Positions 14,959 through 23,742 of a DNA stretch of 32,362 nucleotides are shown piece after piece. How positions within the stretch are numbered: position 1 is the stretch's first letter; every line of letters starts with the position of its first letter. The notes below the pieces were generated by a model. That model made no database searches. It had not been told where the DNA came from and saw nothing but the letters and a program-made list of their open reading frames with translations. The stretch is from Peptococcaceae bacterium BRH_c23 (GTDB lineage Bacteria > Bacillota_B > Desulfitobacteriia > Desulfitobacteriales > Desulfitobacteriaceae): NCBI GenBank assembly GCA_000961805.1, contig LADV01000344.1:1-32362 (forward strand), given 5' to 3'. Position numbers and translations under genes: made by a program.

Positions 14959-15992
14959 AATTCTTCCTCTTCCGTAACATACGCTTGCAAAATATAATCT
15001 TTCAAGAAATTCTCTCTCCACTTTCGACTATTAATTGAATTAGCATCACTAAGACACCTCATAGCATATTCTCTATACACTTCTTCCTCACTATGAGGCT
15101 CAATTCTTTCATCAAGTTTCTTTAAAGATTTTCTGACCGACTCTAGTTTTTCAACTTTTAGTTCTTTTTGATCTTGGTTCAAATGTAAAATACAACTAAA
15201 TAAAGAATAAAAATCTGCTTTTTGATTAAATCTGGTTTCGCTAATTGGAAAAACATCTTTGTCGAAAATTACCCCTATATCTCTTAATACTATTTTGAAG
15301 TAAGCAATATACTTGTCTTTTGACTCACCCATTTCCATGTAATTTTCACATAGAGTATCTAATTTATCTTTTTTATCCTGAATACCATCTACAATAATTG
15401 CTAATAATTCTTCGATATACTCTATATCAAGCATTCTTCGTCTTTGCTTAACCGTAAATACTTTAGCATCAGTAAAGAACTGGAGTTCAGCAAGATTTTC
15501 TGAGACCTTTATGAAATCGCCAGGAAAATCAGCTTTACGTAATTCTTGCTTATTCAGTTGAACTGTGTATTTATTAACTCTTGCATATAAATCTCGTATT
15601 TCTTCATCTGATGGATTAAATATTTCATTAATATCAACTTTATATCTTAAAATAGAGTTTTGAACTTCTAATGGTAAATCATTAAATTTATAACCTGCAA
15701 ATTCTCCAACATATGGCTTATCTAGTTCCAACTCATTCTTTACAAATTTCAAAATAGATGTTAATCGCTGTTGCCCATCAATCACAATTCTATATGTATC
15801 ACCATTCTTAATAGTAGATTTAATATACATTTTAGGAATTGGGATATTTCGCAGTATTGTGTCAATTAACATAATTTGCGCAGCTCTTGTCCAGACCTCA
15901 TTTCTTTGAAAATCAGGTCTTAATTCCAACCGACTACTCTTATTCCAATCTCTTACATCAGATATCGGATGAACATATGATTGCCATTCCAT
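14955..15992 (-). CDS. DUF262 (GmrS/SspE-type N-domain) protein with DGQQR motif
   Basis: The 345-aa protein has a DUF262 domain, with FQRNEVWT near residue 29 and YRIVIDGQQRLTS with DGQQR at 72-76. In SspE, GmrSD and related type IV restriction proteins this domain binds nucleotide and senses DNA modification. In SspE the domain reads phosphorothioates. The C-terminal DUF1524 HNH domain of SspE and GmrSD is absent, so this subunit is likely a sensor or regulator rather than a nuclease. The start at 15992 is preferred to 15998 because the AGGAG overlapping the upstream stop is 9 bases from it. It follows the cysteine desulfurase by 12 bases and overlaps the kinase by 4. Confidence 0.85.
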   Translation of the reverse strand: MEWQSYVHPISDVRDWNKSSRLELRPDFQRNEVWTRAAQIMLIDTILRNIPIPKMYIKSTIKNGDTYRIVIDGQQRLTSILKFVKNELELDKPYVGEFAGYKFNDLPLEVQNSILRYKVDINEIFNPSDEEIRDLYARVNKYTVQLNKQELRKADFPGDFIKVSENLAELQFFTDAKVFTVKQRRRMLDIEYIEELLAIIVDGIQDKKDKLDTLCENYMEMGESKDKYIAYFKIVLRDIGVIFDKDVFPISETRFNQKADFYSLFSCILHLNQDQKELKVEKLESVRKSLKKLDERIEPHSEEEVYREYAMRCLSDANSINSRKWRENFLKDYILQAYVTEEEEL

Positions 15993-16004
15993 TGACATTC
16001 ACTC

Positions 16005-17162
16005 CTAACTGTTTATTTCAATAATCTCTAACACTTCTTGTAGCTTTTCAAAATCACTATCATCGTTAAAATAACTGACACTAAACCGAACCGTACCAGA
16101 AGGAAAAGTGCCTAAAAACTCATGAGCATATGGGGCGCAATGTAGTCCTGTTCTAACTGCAATATTGTGTTCGTTTAAAATCTGCCCGATACTGTCACTG
16201 CTGTAACCATCAAATACACAAGATACTACACCTATGCCTATTTCTTCATCTATCGGACTCACGATTTTAATATTGCCGAAAATCTTTAACACTTCTAACA
16301 ACCTTTTATGATTTTCCTTTTCTTTTTCAAAAAGTGATTTGATACCAATTTTCTCAATCCATTTTAAGGCTGCATTTAATCCTGAAATCGCCATTATATT
16401 CGGACTTGCAACCTCATACCTCTCCGGAATGGTCTCTGGTAGGCTTTGGTTTGCAGAATCCACCCCAGTCCCACCATATAGCAAAGGCAATGGTTTTACT
16501 GCACTTGAGAAAATAAAGCCAGCAACACCCAACGGACCATATAAAGTTTTATGACCGGCAAATACTGCAAAGTCAATAGCCCCACTACTTAAATCGGTGT
16601 CTACCAGTCCCGCAGTTTGACACATATCAATCACATTGATAGCATCATAAGCCTTTGATAAGACACAAATCTTATCAATAGGAGCCACCACACCACATAC
16701 ATTGCTTGCGTGGCTTACCACAACTATATTTGGCCTATTCTCTGCAAACTGATATTTGATCTTTTCTAGATCATAAGTGAAGGTGTTTTTATCCACCGCC
16801 AAAGTATAGATGTTCAGCTTATAAATGCTTTGCAGATGGTTAATTACCCTTGTAACGGCGTTATGTTCAAAAGGCGATATATAAATGTTATAGTAATCGC
16901 CGATGGATAACCCTTGTAAAATGATGTTAAGAGCCTCTGTTGCTGTATGAGTAAAGACCACCTTTTTATTGGGACAATGAAACAAATTTAGTAAAAGTGT
17001 CCTTGTATCTGTTACAAGACTACTTGCAGTAAGGGCCAGCTTGTGCTGCCCTCTACCTACATTAACTCCACACTCTCGATAAAATTTATCGGTAAATAAA
17101 TAAACTTCCTCAGGCTTTGGAAATGTTGTGGCAGCATTATCAAAATAAGCGATTCTATTCAA
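16005..17162 (-). CDS. Cysteine desulfurase (class V aminotransferase; DndA/SufS-like role)
   Basis: The 385-aa PLP enzyme removes sulfur from cysteine and holds it as a persulfide. Visible residues are His100 (SPFEHNAV), Asp179 and Gln182 (VIDMCQTAG) for PLP binding, Schiff-base Lys205 (FAGHKTLYGP) and catalytic Cys342 (RTGLHCAPYAH). The short GLHCAP loop is like the SufS/CsdA group. The start is a TTG at 17162 with a perfect AGGAGG 9 bases upstream; a longer frame would overlap the upstream gene by 77 bases. In Dnd systems DndA or IscS supplies sulfur to DndC, and here it lies in one operon with a DndC-like protein. It could also serve Fe-S assembly for that protein. Confidence 0.93.
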   Translation of the reverse strand: MNRIAYFDNAATTFPKPEEVYLFTDKFYRECGVNVGRGQHKLALTASSLVTDTRTLLLNLFHCPNKKVVFTHTATEALNIILQGLSIGDYYNIYISPFEHNAVTRVINHLQSIYKLNIYTLAVDKNTFTYDLEKIKYQFAENRPNIVVVSHASNVCGVVAPIDKICVLSKAYDAINVIDMCQTAGLVDTDLSSGAIDFAVFAGHKTLYGPLGVAGFIFSSAVKPLPLLYGGTGVDSANQSLPETIPERYEVASPNIMAISGLNAALKWIEKIGIKSLFEKEKENHKRLLEVLKIFGNIKIVSPIDEEIGIGVVSCVFDGYSSDSIGQILNEHNIAVRTGLHCAPYAHEFLGTFPSGTVRFSVSYFNDDSDFEKLQEVLEIIEINS

Positions 17163-17175
17163 CAGCAAAGCCCTC

Positions 17176-20100
17176 CTAACACATCTTTTCAAGCAATTCC
17201 ATGAGCACCTGGCGCTTTTCCTGTTGAGAAATTGCCTGCCCCATTTCTTCAAGTGACGTTGTGATTTCGTTTAAGAGCAATTTTGCTCTGTCACTATATT
17301 CTGTCTTACTGAACGTCTTAACGACCTGGCTACCAGCTTTGTCCATAAAAACAATCTTGTACATTTCGGAATCATTTTCATTACCCTCTGTGTAATTATT
17401 ATCAAAGTCCTCTACAGTTTCCTTAAAGGCAGTTAAATCTCTTAGGAACATTTCTATTGTGTTTGAATTCCAATCGTCAATTCGTAAAGCTGTGACAGCT
17501 TTACCTAATCGTTCCATAAAGATTACTTGATCATTAGTAATTGACTTCATAAGTTCAAGGATTTTACTCTCGTTATTAGCAAACAAAAAATTAATGGTAT
17601 TCTCATCGAAAGATTCATACCAATCCTTAATAACAGATGTAAGACTTGCATTATTGGTGTTTTGTTTTCCAAATATGGTTTTGGCATCTTTAATCAGCGC
17701 ATTGATAAGGCTGCCCTTTGCCAAATCAAAAACTTGTTTAGTCGCTCTGATATTATCAAGAACCATTAGATTAAACTCATTCATACCAAAGAATTTGAAA
17801 ATTTCTTCAAAAAGATATTCTCTGGAATTGTTATTAATCTGTTTCAAACTGTTTATAAACTTTTTTTGTTCTCTCGGAACGGGTTTAATGGGCTCCTTGC
17901 TATTGATACCACAATAGATTGTGCTCATTTCTTTAGCGTACTTTGGTAGCGACATATACCAACGGTTCATTGCAAGCACAATAAAGGAAAAGCTGTTATA
18001 TGCCTTTTCTTTCTCAAGGATATATTCACTAAAGATGTTTTCAAGTTCCGTCATGTACTGTGCTTTATCCTCGTTCCAGTCCTCTAAGAAAACCGAATAT
18101 TCATCAGGGTTTTCATTGATGCTGTTTAAGAGATCGGCTGTGATTTTTACCTCGTTGTGGTTATTTTTTATAACCAGGTACTTTTTACAATGATGCAACA
18201 CTGCGGCAATATAAATCGGGATAACACCTTTTTTCAATCCAATACCATTTTGAGGAAGAATCAAGGTATTATACAGCGCACGGAAACTCTGACCACCGGC
18301 CACATTAGCGCCTGTAAAAAAGTTTTGTATGGTAGTCAACATATTCAGCATATTTTCATCATCAGGGTTTAAGTTGATAACTGGAACACTGTCGGCGTTC
18401 TGCAAAACACCTGTCTGAATTAGGGTACTTCGCATAATGGATACATCTTGTCCTGTACCGGTCAGCCCTAAGTTAATATCCAGTTCATTTTCCAAAAGAC
18501 CTATAATCAACTTTGTACGGCTGTTGATGGCAACCGTCGGGAGTACATTCTTGTTGATAGATTCGTTGTTAATAACCGGAGTATAAGGATAGATGTTCTC
18601 ACAAATTTGGGAAAGTAGAGCGGAAATCTGTGCTTTTCGGTACAAACTCTGTTTTTCACCCATATAAAAATATTCCGCGCCACCTGTTTCAGGTCTTGCG
18701 TAAGAGAATATGAAGCTTCCTATAACTTCCTCTAAATCTTCAATATAGATTTCATACTCATCGGCAAGCAAATCATCATCTATGACAAGGGATTTAAGTT
18801 GCTTTACTGCACTATACTCATATGCGATCTTTCCAATTTCGGTATATCTTTTCGGTACAACAAAAACAATTCTATTGTGGTTGTGCTGACTGCTCAAAAT
18901 CGCCTTTTTAATAAGGTCTATTTCTTCTTCGCTTTTAGGGATTATCGCATAAATCACTCCGGTTGCATCAGTATCTTCAATTTTTCTTTCCCAATTCTCC
19001 ACAGACCAAAAGTCAGAACTGTCGATAAAAACAAAGTCAAAATAACGGGTAATTTCCTTCTCATCGTTATAACGAGTTGGATACATAAAGCTGTCAAAAG
19101 TAGATTTATTCAATATCTCCTTTACGCTTAATATGCTTTTATTTTTCTCAATAGTTTTTGTTATTTCTCCAGGGATATCTACGCCACTACTTTCTTTCAA
19201 TTTTAAATAGTTATTGCTTCGCTTTAAATAAATAATACACTCTTTGTCAATCAGTTCAGACAACACGTTGCTAATTGCTTTTGTGTTTCCAACACAGTCT
19301 TGGAAAGTATCGGAAATAATATTAAAAATAGGTGGCAGTTTTTCAAACTGCTCAATGATATAAATAAGTGAAATCGTCTTAATTATCTTTGCCCCAAGAG
19401 AGTCTGGCTCAACCTTTAAAAGTACGTTAGAAGTGAGCTTATACAGCTTATGCGTTTCGCTTGTATAGGGCTCTTTTCTAAGTAGTGGCTCAAAATAGTC
19501 ATAAATGTAATCGGGGGTAAGCATGGGAAAATCACCCTCAGCTATTTTCAAAAACATAGGCAGGGTGTATTTCTGATCCGATGACAGAAAAGTAAATAAG
19601 GTTCGCTCATTCTGAGCAACCTTCTCAGACAATCTGGGCAATATAAATGTTGAGATAGGATGCAGAGGATAACATCCCATGATTGCTGTCTGCACCATAT
19701 TCTCGTCTTTTTTATCCAACATTCCATTTGCAGTAAAACGTTGGGTCAAATCATTAAATCTATTTTGGTTTTTCTCACAAAATGCATTCCAAAATGTCTC
19801 GTCTTTCTTGATAACAGCAGTAATAATCTCGTACATCTGTGAAAAGTTGTTGTGAAGATTGATATGCTTAAATCTGCCGGACACACCACGCCATCCGTCT
19901 ACCTTTTCTTTTGGCAAGTTGTTGTCGATGTAATTAGAAATATCCTTATGGCAAATGAGCATCAAATGAATCTGTTTATTTCCGCTACGGTCACACTTTT
20001 CAGCAAAGTCCTGTAATAGCTTAATGTCACTAATGGTTGCATTCGCAATGCTTGACTCCAAGTATTTGCTAAACTCGTCATAGATAATGTAGACGCCGTC

Positions 20101-20811
20101 ATAACCTTTCGTTTGAAGCTTTTCTACTACTTTTTCATAAAGTTCTACAACATCAAATCCGAGAAACGGATTAAAGGTGCTACCGGAAGTAAGGGAAGGA
20201 TATAATTTTTCAAAACGTTCATAAGCATTAACATCATACTCTTTCAGTGCTAGAATAAAATTATCCACTGGTTCACTCAAATTCTGTGCAAATTTCTCGA
20301 AAGTTTCAGGATATTCTTCCTTCCAAAGATGCTCTATAGTATTGATAGAAGCCTTAAAGTTAGTTTCCGGCATCAAATCTACTAAGTTTTCTGATTTTAA
20401 GGCCTGTTGCAAAGCATTAAGAAAAGACTGTGTAAGACTTGCGCTGCTTCCACTGACAATGATGGGGAGCAGTTTTTTATCACTGTTTATATAATCAACC
20501 GCAAATTCATAAAGATTTGGATTGTGTATTTTCATTTTCCTTAGGAGCATTTCAAACAAAGCCATATTTTTCTTAAAAAGAAGTGACATAAGCATAAGAA
20601 TTATATGCGATTTGCCCTTACCGTAAGCCCCAATCAATATTCTTGCCCTTTGAGCTACATTTTGGGTTGTACTAAGAAGCACATCTTCCAAAACATCAAA
20701 GGACGACATAGTTGGAATAAAGTTTTTTACTTTTTCGTCATCATGTAAATCATAGGCAATGTTGACAGAGGTTTGAAAGCCTTTGGCAACATCAATCTTT
20801 TCGTTAAACAT
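17176..20811 (-). CDS. Large BrxC/PglY-like P-loop ATPase
   Basis: The 1211-aa protein has Walker A GAYGKGKSH (61-69) and Walker B YIIYDEF (241-247), followed by long helical regions and no membrane segment. The size, the GxYGxGKS loop near the N-terminus and the YDEFSKYLE Walker B are those of BrxC/PglY-type ATPases in BREX and Pgl defence systems. It probably acts as a large AAA+ motor or scaffold of the modification or interference complex. It lies 31 bases after the DUF4007 gene and 13 bases before the cysteine desulfurase. Remote homology is the basis; a different STAND-like or DptF-like ATPase is possible. An AGGAG ribosome binding site is present. Confidence 0.7.
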   Translation of the reverse strand: MFNEKIDVAKGFQTSVNIAYDLHDDEKVKNFIPTMSSFDVLEDVLLSTTQNVAQRARILIGAYGKGKSHIILMLMSLLFKKNMALFEMLLRKMKIHNPNLYEFAVDYINSDKKLLPIIVSGSSASLTQSFLNALQQALKSENLVDLMPETNFKASINTIEHLWKEEYPETFEKFAQNLSEPVDNFILALKEYDVNAYERFEKLYPSLTSGSTFNPFLGFDVVELYEKVVEKLQTKGYDGVYIIYDEFSKYLESSIANATISDIKLLQDFAEKCDRSGNKQIHLMLICHKDISNYIDNNLPKEKVDGWRGVSGRFKHINLHNNFSQMYEIITAVIKKDETFWNAFCEKNQNRFNDLTQRFTANGMLDKKDENMVQTAIMGCYPLHPISTFILPRLSEKVAQNERTLFTFLSSDQKYTLPMFLKIAEGDFPMLTPDYIYDYFEPLLRKEPYTSETHKLYKLTSNVLLKVEPDSLGAKIIKTISLIYIIEQFEKLPPIFNIISDTFQDCVGNTKAISNVLSELIDKECIIYLKRSNNYLKLKESSGVDIPGEITKTIEKNKSILSVKEILNKSTFDSFMYPTRYNDEKEITRYFDFVFIDSSDFWSVENWERKIEDTDATGVIYAIIPKSEEEIDLIKKAILSSQHNHNRIVFVVPKRYTEIGKIAYEYSAVKQLKSLVIDDDLLADEYEIYIEDLEEVIGSFIFSYARPETGGAEYFYMGEKQSLYRKAQISALLSQICENIYPYTPVINNESINKNVLPTVAINSRTKLIIGLLENELDINLGLTGTGQDVSIMRSTLIQTGVLQNADSVPVINLNPDDENMLNMLTTIQNFFTGANVAGGQSFRALYNTLILPQNGIGLKKGVIPIYIAAVLHHCKKYLVIKNNHNEVKITADLLNSINENPDEYSVFLEDWNEDKAQYMTELENIFSEYILEKEKAYNSFSFIVLAMNRWYMSLPKYAKEMSTIYCGINSKEPIKPVPREQKKFINSLKQINNNSREYLFEEIFKFFGMNEFNLMVLDNIRATKQVFDLAKGSLINALIKDAKTIFGKQNTNNASLTSVIKDWYESFDENTINFLFANNESKILELMKSITNDQVIFMERLGKAVTALRIDDWNSNTIEMFLRDLTAFKETVEDFDNNYTEGNENDSEMYKIVFMDKAGSQVVKTFSKTEYSDRAKLLLNEITTSLEEMGQAISQQEKRQVLMELLEKMC

Positions 20812-20842
20812 AAATATATTATCTCCTAGCTTGTGCGATATT

Positions 20843-21721
20843 TTAGTTGTTAATTGCTCGGTAATATTCTCTAATACACCCCAAAAAGTCTATTTCTTTT
20901 TCGATCCGTACAACATCAAGTCCAGCGGTGCGAACCACCTTGATGTACCCCATAAGTTCAATTTTATAAAGTAGATTGGTTAATGTGATTATATCCAAGT
21001 TAAATACCTTACCAGCGTTATAAGAATTGTTTTGAATCGCTGAAATTTTTATTTCACCTTGTCCCCCAGCCTGATCCAAAATAACCGCAAGCAATATCAG
21101 TGGATGCAAGGTATCCTTTTTCGGGGTGGCTTTTTTGTATATCTTTTCTTTTTTGTTAACAATGTCGATAAGCCCAAGCTCACCTAAAGGACAGTCGATA
21201 TTGCTCTCTGGCTGTACCTTTTCAGGATTAGATTTGAAGCGTGGAACATAGGTGTTAACAATACAATTGTAATCATCCTCTAATGAACGCTCTGATACCT
21301 CATCATCATTTATGCGAATATAGTTATTTAATTGCACTACAAAATCATCTCTTGTAAACTCAGACAGTTTAAATTCGTTAAAGAAATAGTACCAAGCAGT
21401 GGCTTCCGTTTTGTTAGTGGCAAGTTTATAGTGGAGAAGCCATAATGTACCTATTTCTTCCATATAAGGATCGTTTTCATAAACAACTATACCAAAATCA
21501 GTGAAATTCTGCACCTTTCGTCCATTAGCTGGTTCCTCCGTAAGTCCTACTGCCTGTAACCAATAACGCAACGCCTTTACCATATTGGCCCCTATACCTA
21601 AAATATCCATAGGGTTTCCATTAGCACCCATGAAAACCTGTGGGTCATTTCGGACATTTTTCATACCTTTATTAAGCCAACCTTTTCTGATAAAAAAGGT
21701 ATCATGCGCTCTAAACTTCAT
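20843..21721 (-). CDS. DUF4007 family protein
   Basis: The 292-aa protein starts MKFRAHDTFFIRKGWLNKG, the signature N-terminus of DUF4007 proteins, followed by ILGIGANMVKALRYWLQA. The C-terminal third (about 215-285) looks like a winged helix (IKISAIQNN, then LTNLLYKIELMGYI). DUF4007 genes are commonly found with PAPS-reductase-like and large ATPase genes in defence islands; their biochemical role is not known. A DNA-binding or modification-reading function is inferred from the winged helix. The start at 21721 is chosen for its AGGAG site and because it clears the upstream stop; a longer frame would overlap it. Confidence 0.85.
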   Translation of the reverse strand: MKFRAHDTFFIRKGWLNKGMKNVRNDPQVFMGANGNPMDILGIGANMVKALRYWLQAVGLTEEPANGRKVQNFTDFGIVVYENDPYMEEIGTLWLLHYKLATNKTEATAWYYFFNEFKLSEFTRDDFVVQLNNYIRINDDEVSERSLEDDYNCIVNTYVPRFKSNPEKVQPESNIDCPLGELGLIDIVNKKEKIYKKATPKKDTLHPLILLAVILDQAGGQGEIKISAIQNNSYNAGKVFNLDIITLTNLLYKIELMGYIKVVRTAGLDVVRIEKEIDFLGCIREYYRAINN

Positions 21722-21738
21722 TATTTCACTCCTAAGCC

Positions 21739-23454
21739 TCAATCTTTAGTTCTCAAATATTTTTCCATTGAACAGCCGCCCTCTAAATACTTCGCTGAAA
21801 CACACATCTTACACCGCTTGCATTTTTGCTTATTAATAAAATAGGTATCGCCATGGATCGAGATAGCGCCATACTTGCAAAGGGATTCACATTTTAAGCA
21901 TTTTCTGCAGGCGTTGAATTTCTTAACCTGATAGCCAACCATACGTTGTAAATCATCGTGCTTTGCTACGTTCAAGGTCTTGATTTTTACCGCATAATCA
22001 TATCCAGCCTGCGAAAACGGCTGAATAGATAGTATGGGTACATTAGTTTTAATATCTATAACAATGGTTTCATTGATGAGCTTTCTGCCTAATTCCGGTG
22101 CAATTATGCCGAAAGGATTAAAAAGTTGAATAAAGTTATCGTTTATCGGCTTGTTTAGCTTATAAACCTTAGCGTTTTCTTCTACAGTACAGTTGGTGAA
22201 TTTTATCTTGACGTCCTGAGCTGCAATAACACCATTGCCGCCTTGTCGGGCTTTCCATTTACCTGAATCAACATAAACTTCTGGATCTGGCTTTCCAATT
22301 TTCTTTGCAAAGTCAACCAAGAAGTTCCTCCATCTCTCGGCCTGCTCAGACATATAGATCTGTGAAAGAAACTTTGCTCTATCGTTATTATTCGGACAAC
22401 ACCAACAACCCACGCGATCATAGCCTAACCGGTATGCATCGTTAAAGTCTAACTGTTCTCCCAATATGTAAAGCCATATTTCAATGTCTTTCCAATAGAA
22501 AATAGGGGACGCAACCTTTTGTTTCTGTATTTTAACTGCTTCTGCGTTATCTTCAATCCGCTTATACTTACTTCGGCTTACAGATTCACACTTGCGGATG
22601 CCGTAAAAGGTCAAAATACTTCTATTACGATACATATTGTTTAAAACACGGGTTATTGGACCCGTCTTAAACATAGAACAACACCAGCGAAGCATACGAG
22701 CTGGAGGACCTATGTCTTCACATACTTTGTAAAAATCCTGTTCTCTATTTTTAGCCACCTTGAAAATTGCTTTTGGATTGTTCTTTCGAAATCGATCTGC
22801 ATACTCCAACGTAAGCGGAAATTCTAAAGTTGTATCTCCAAAAATATGCACAAGTCTCGGATCGCTCAAGGCTCTCTTTGACAAATCTGCTGTAACCGTT
22901 GAATCCTTACCGCCTGAGAATGAAATAACTATGCTTTCAGGAGAATAGTTACTTGCAGCAGTTTGAATAAATGAATACGCTTCGTCTTTAAGACTATTTA
23001 GCCGTTCTTGATTTGCACAAGTAAATCTGTTAATGAAAAAATTATAATACTTATAGCTATTATGATCTTTATATTTTTCTAATTGCTGAATGACCTCATT
23101 TACGTCAACTTGATGAAATAGGGATAAAGGAATTACCTTTGACTCCCCATCTATATAATATCGGTTACCTGAACACCAGACTGATCTCTCTATATAAGCT
23201 AACGGCTTGTCAATAAGTATCTCAAGCAATAATCGTTCTTCAGGAAATACTGGCCGTAAGTCCACACTTAGATAAGCCGTAGTGCTGCCACAAACTGGGC
23301 ATGTAGTTTTACTTAATTCATTCGCTAACTTAATAATCGGAGTTCTACATTCTTTACACCAATATATCTCAATAGGGATGTCTTGTTCTGTAGTGCCTCC
23401 ACACAGATCGCAAACCTCATCAAAAGCCTCTCTATTACATTTTTTACACCACAA
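21739..23454 (-). CDS. PAPS-reductase/DndC-like sulfurtransferase with zinc-ribbon and ferredoxin domains
   Basis: The 571-aa protein has three parts. Residues 3-55 carry zinc-ribbon pairs (Cys3/6/15/18 and Cys33/36/52/55). Residues about 170-380 are an ATP-pyrophosphatase with SFSGGKDST (PP-loop 180-186), RWCCSMFK (Cys258, Cys259) and GCWCCP (Cys350/352/353), the probable Fe-S site. Residues 513-561 are ferredoxin-like with CRKCLKCESLC and a second CKRCKMC cluster ending in Cys561. DndC-type proteins activate DNA and transfer sulfur from a Cys desulfurase. Type 4 BREX BrxP also has this fold. The start is a TTG at 23454 with GGTGGTGA upstream; it is the first gene of the operon. Confidence 0.87.
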   Translation of the reverse strand: MWCKKCNREAFDEVCDLCGGTTEQDIPIEIYWCKECRTPIIKLANELSKTTCPVCGSTTAYLSVDLRPVFPEERLLLEILIDKPLAYIERSVWCSGNRYYIDGESKVIPLSLFHQVDVNEVIQQLEKYKDHNSYKYYNFFINRFTCANQERLNSLKDEAYSFIQTAASNYSPESIVISFSGGKDSTVTADLSKRALSDPRLVHIFGDTTLEFPLTLEYADRFRKNNPKAIFKVAKNREQDFYKVCEDIGPPARMLRWCCSMFKTGPITRVLNNMYRNRSILTFYGIRKCESVSRSKYKRIEDNAEAVKIQKQKVASPIFYWKDIEIWLYILGEQLDFNDAYRLGYDRVGCWCCPNNNDRAKFLSQIYMSEQAERWRNFLVDFAKKIGKPDPEVYVDSGKWKARQGGNGVIAAQDVKIKFTNCTVEENAKVYKLNKPINDNFIQLFNPFGIIAPELGRKLINETIVIDIKTNVPILSIQPFSQAGYDYAVKIKTLNVAKHDDLQRMVGYQVKKFNACRKCLKCESLCKYGAISIHGDTYFINKQKCKRCKMCVSAKYLEGGCSMEKYLRTKD

Positions 23455-23485
23455 AACATCTCACCACCAATTCCAAGTCAAATTC

Positions 23486-23491
23486 ATTATA
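23486..23491 (-). promoter_or_regulatory. Putative -10 element of the central operon
   Basis: A perfect TATAAT on the minus strand lies 32 bases before the TTG start of the DndC-like gene. The -35 region 17 bases upstream (about ATATTT) is poor, so it may depend on an activator or another sigma factor. Transcription would start near 23479, leaving a leader of about 25 bases. Confidence 0.45.
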
Positions 23492-23560
23492 CAATATAAA
23501 CTGGACAAAAATATGACAGCAGCTTTTTTGTTAATCAAATTTCTTAAACACACACTTACC

Positions 23561-23589
23561 AGAAACCATTTTCGAATAAAATGGTTTCT
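23561..23589. promoter_or_regulatory. Perfect 12-bp inverted repeat upstream of the operon promoter
   Basis: AGAAACCATTTT and AAAATGGTTTCT flank a 5-base loop (CGAAT). It lies about 70 bp upstream of the putative -10. There is no T-run on either side, so an operator or activator site is more likely than a terminator. No known regulator motif is recognised. Confidence 0.4.
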
Positions 23590-23699
23590 CGGCAAAGTCA
23601 TCACATGTTCCCCATCATAAACAATTCTTATCTAAGATTCAACACGTTCCCCGAATACTCCTCCTAAATTAACAAATATTAGAAGAGTCAATAGAAAAC

Positions 23700-23742
23700 A
23701 AAAAAACAGACCGTCCAATAAAACGATCTGGCGAATTTTTTT
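23700..23742. terminator. Hairpin with A-run and T-run at the left end of the IS4 element
   Basis: CAGACCG (23707-23713) and CGATCTG (23724-23730) pair with one mismatch. They are flanked by seven A (23700-23706) and a run of T (23736-23742), so the structure could terminate transcription in both directions. It directly precedes the transposase GTG start, where such a hairpin would shield the transposase gene from read-through. Confidence 0.5.

Noticed and set aside
17176..23454. Calling the region a standard type 4 BREX locus
   Set aside because: A PAPS-reductase-like protein and a BrxC-like ATPase are present, but no PglZ or BrxL is visible anywhere in the window.
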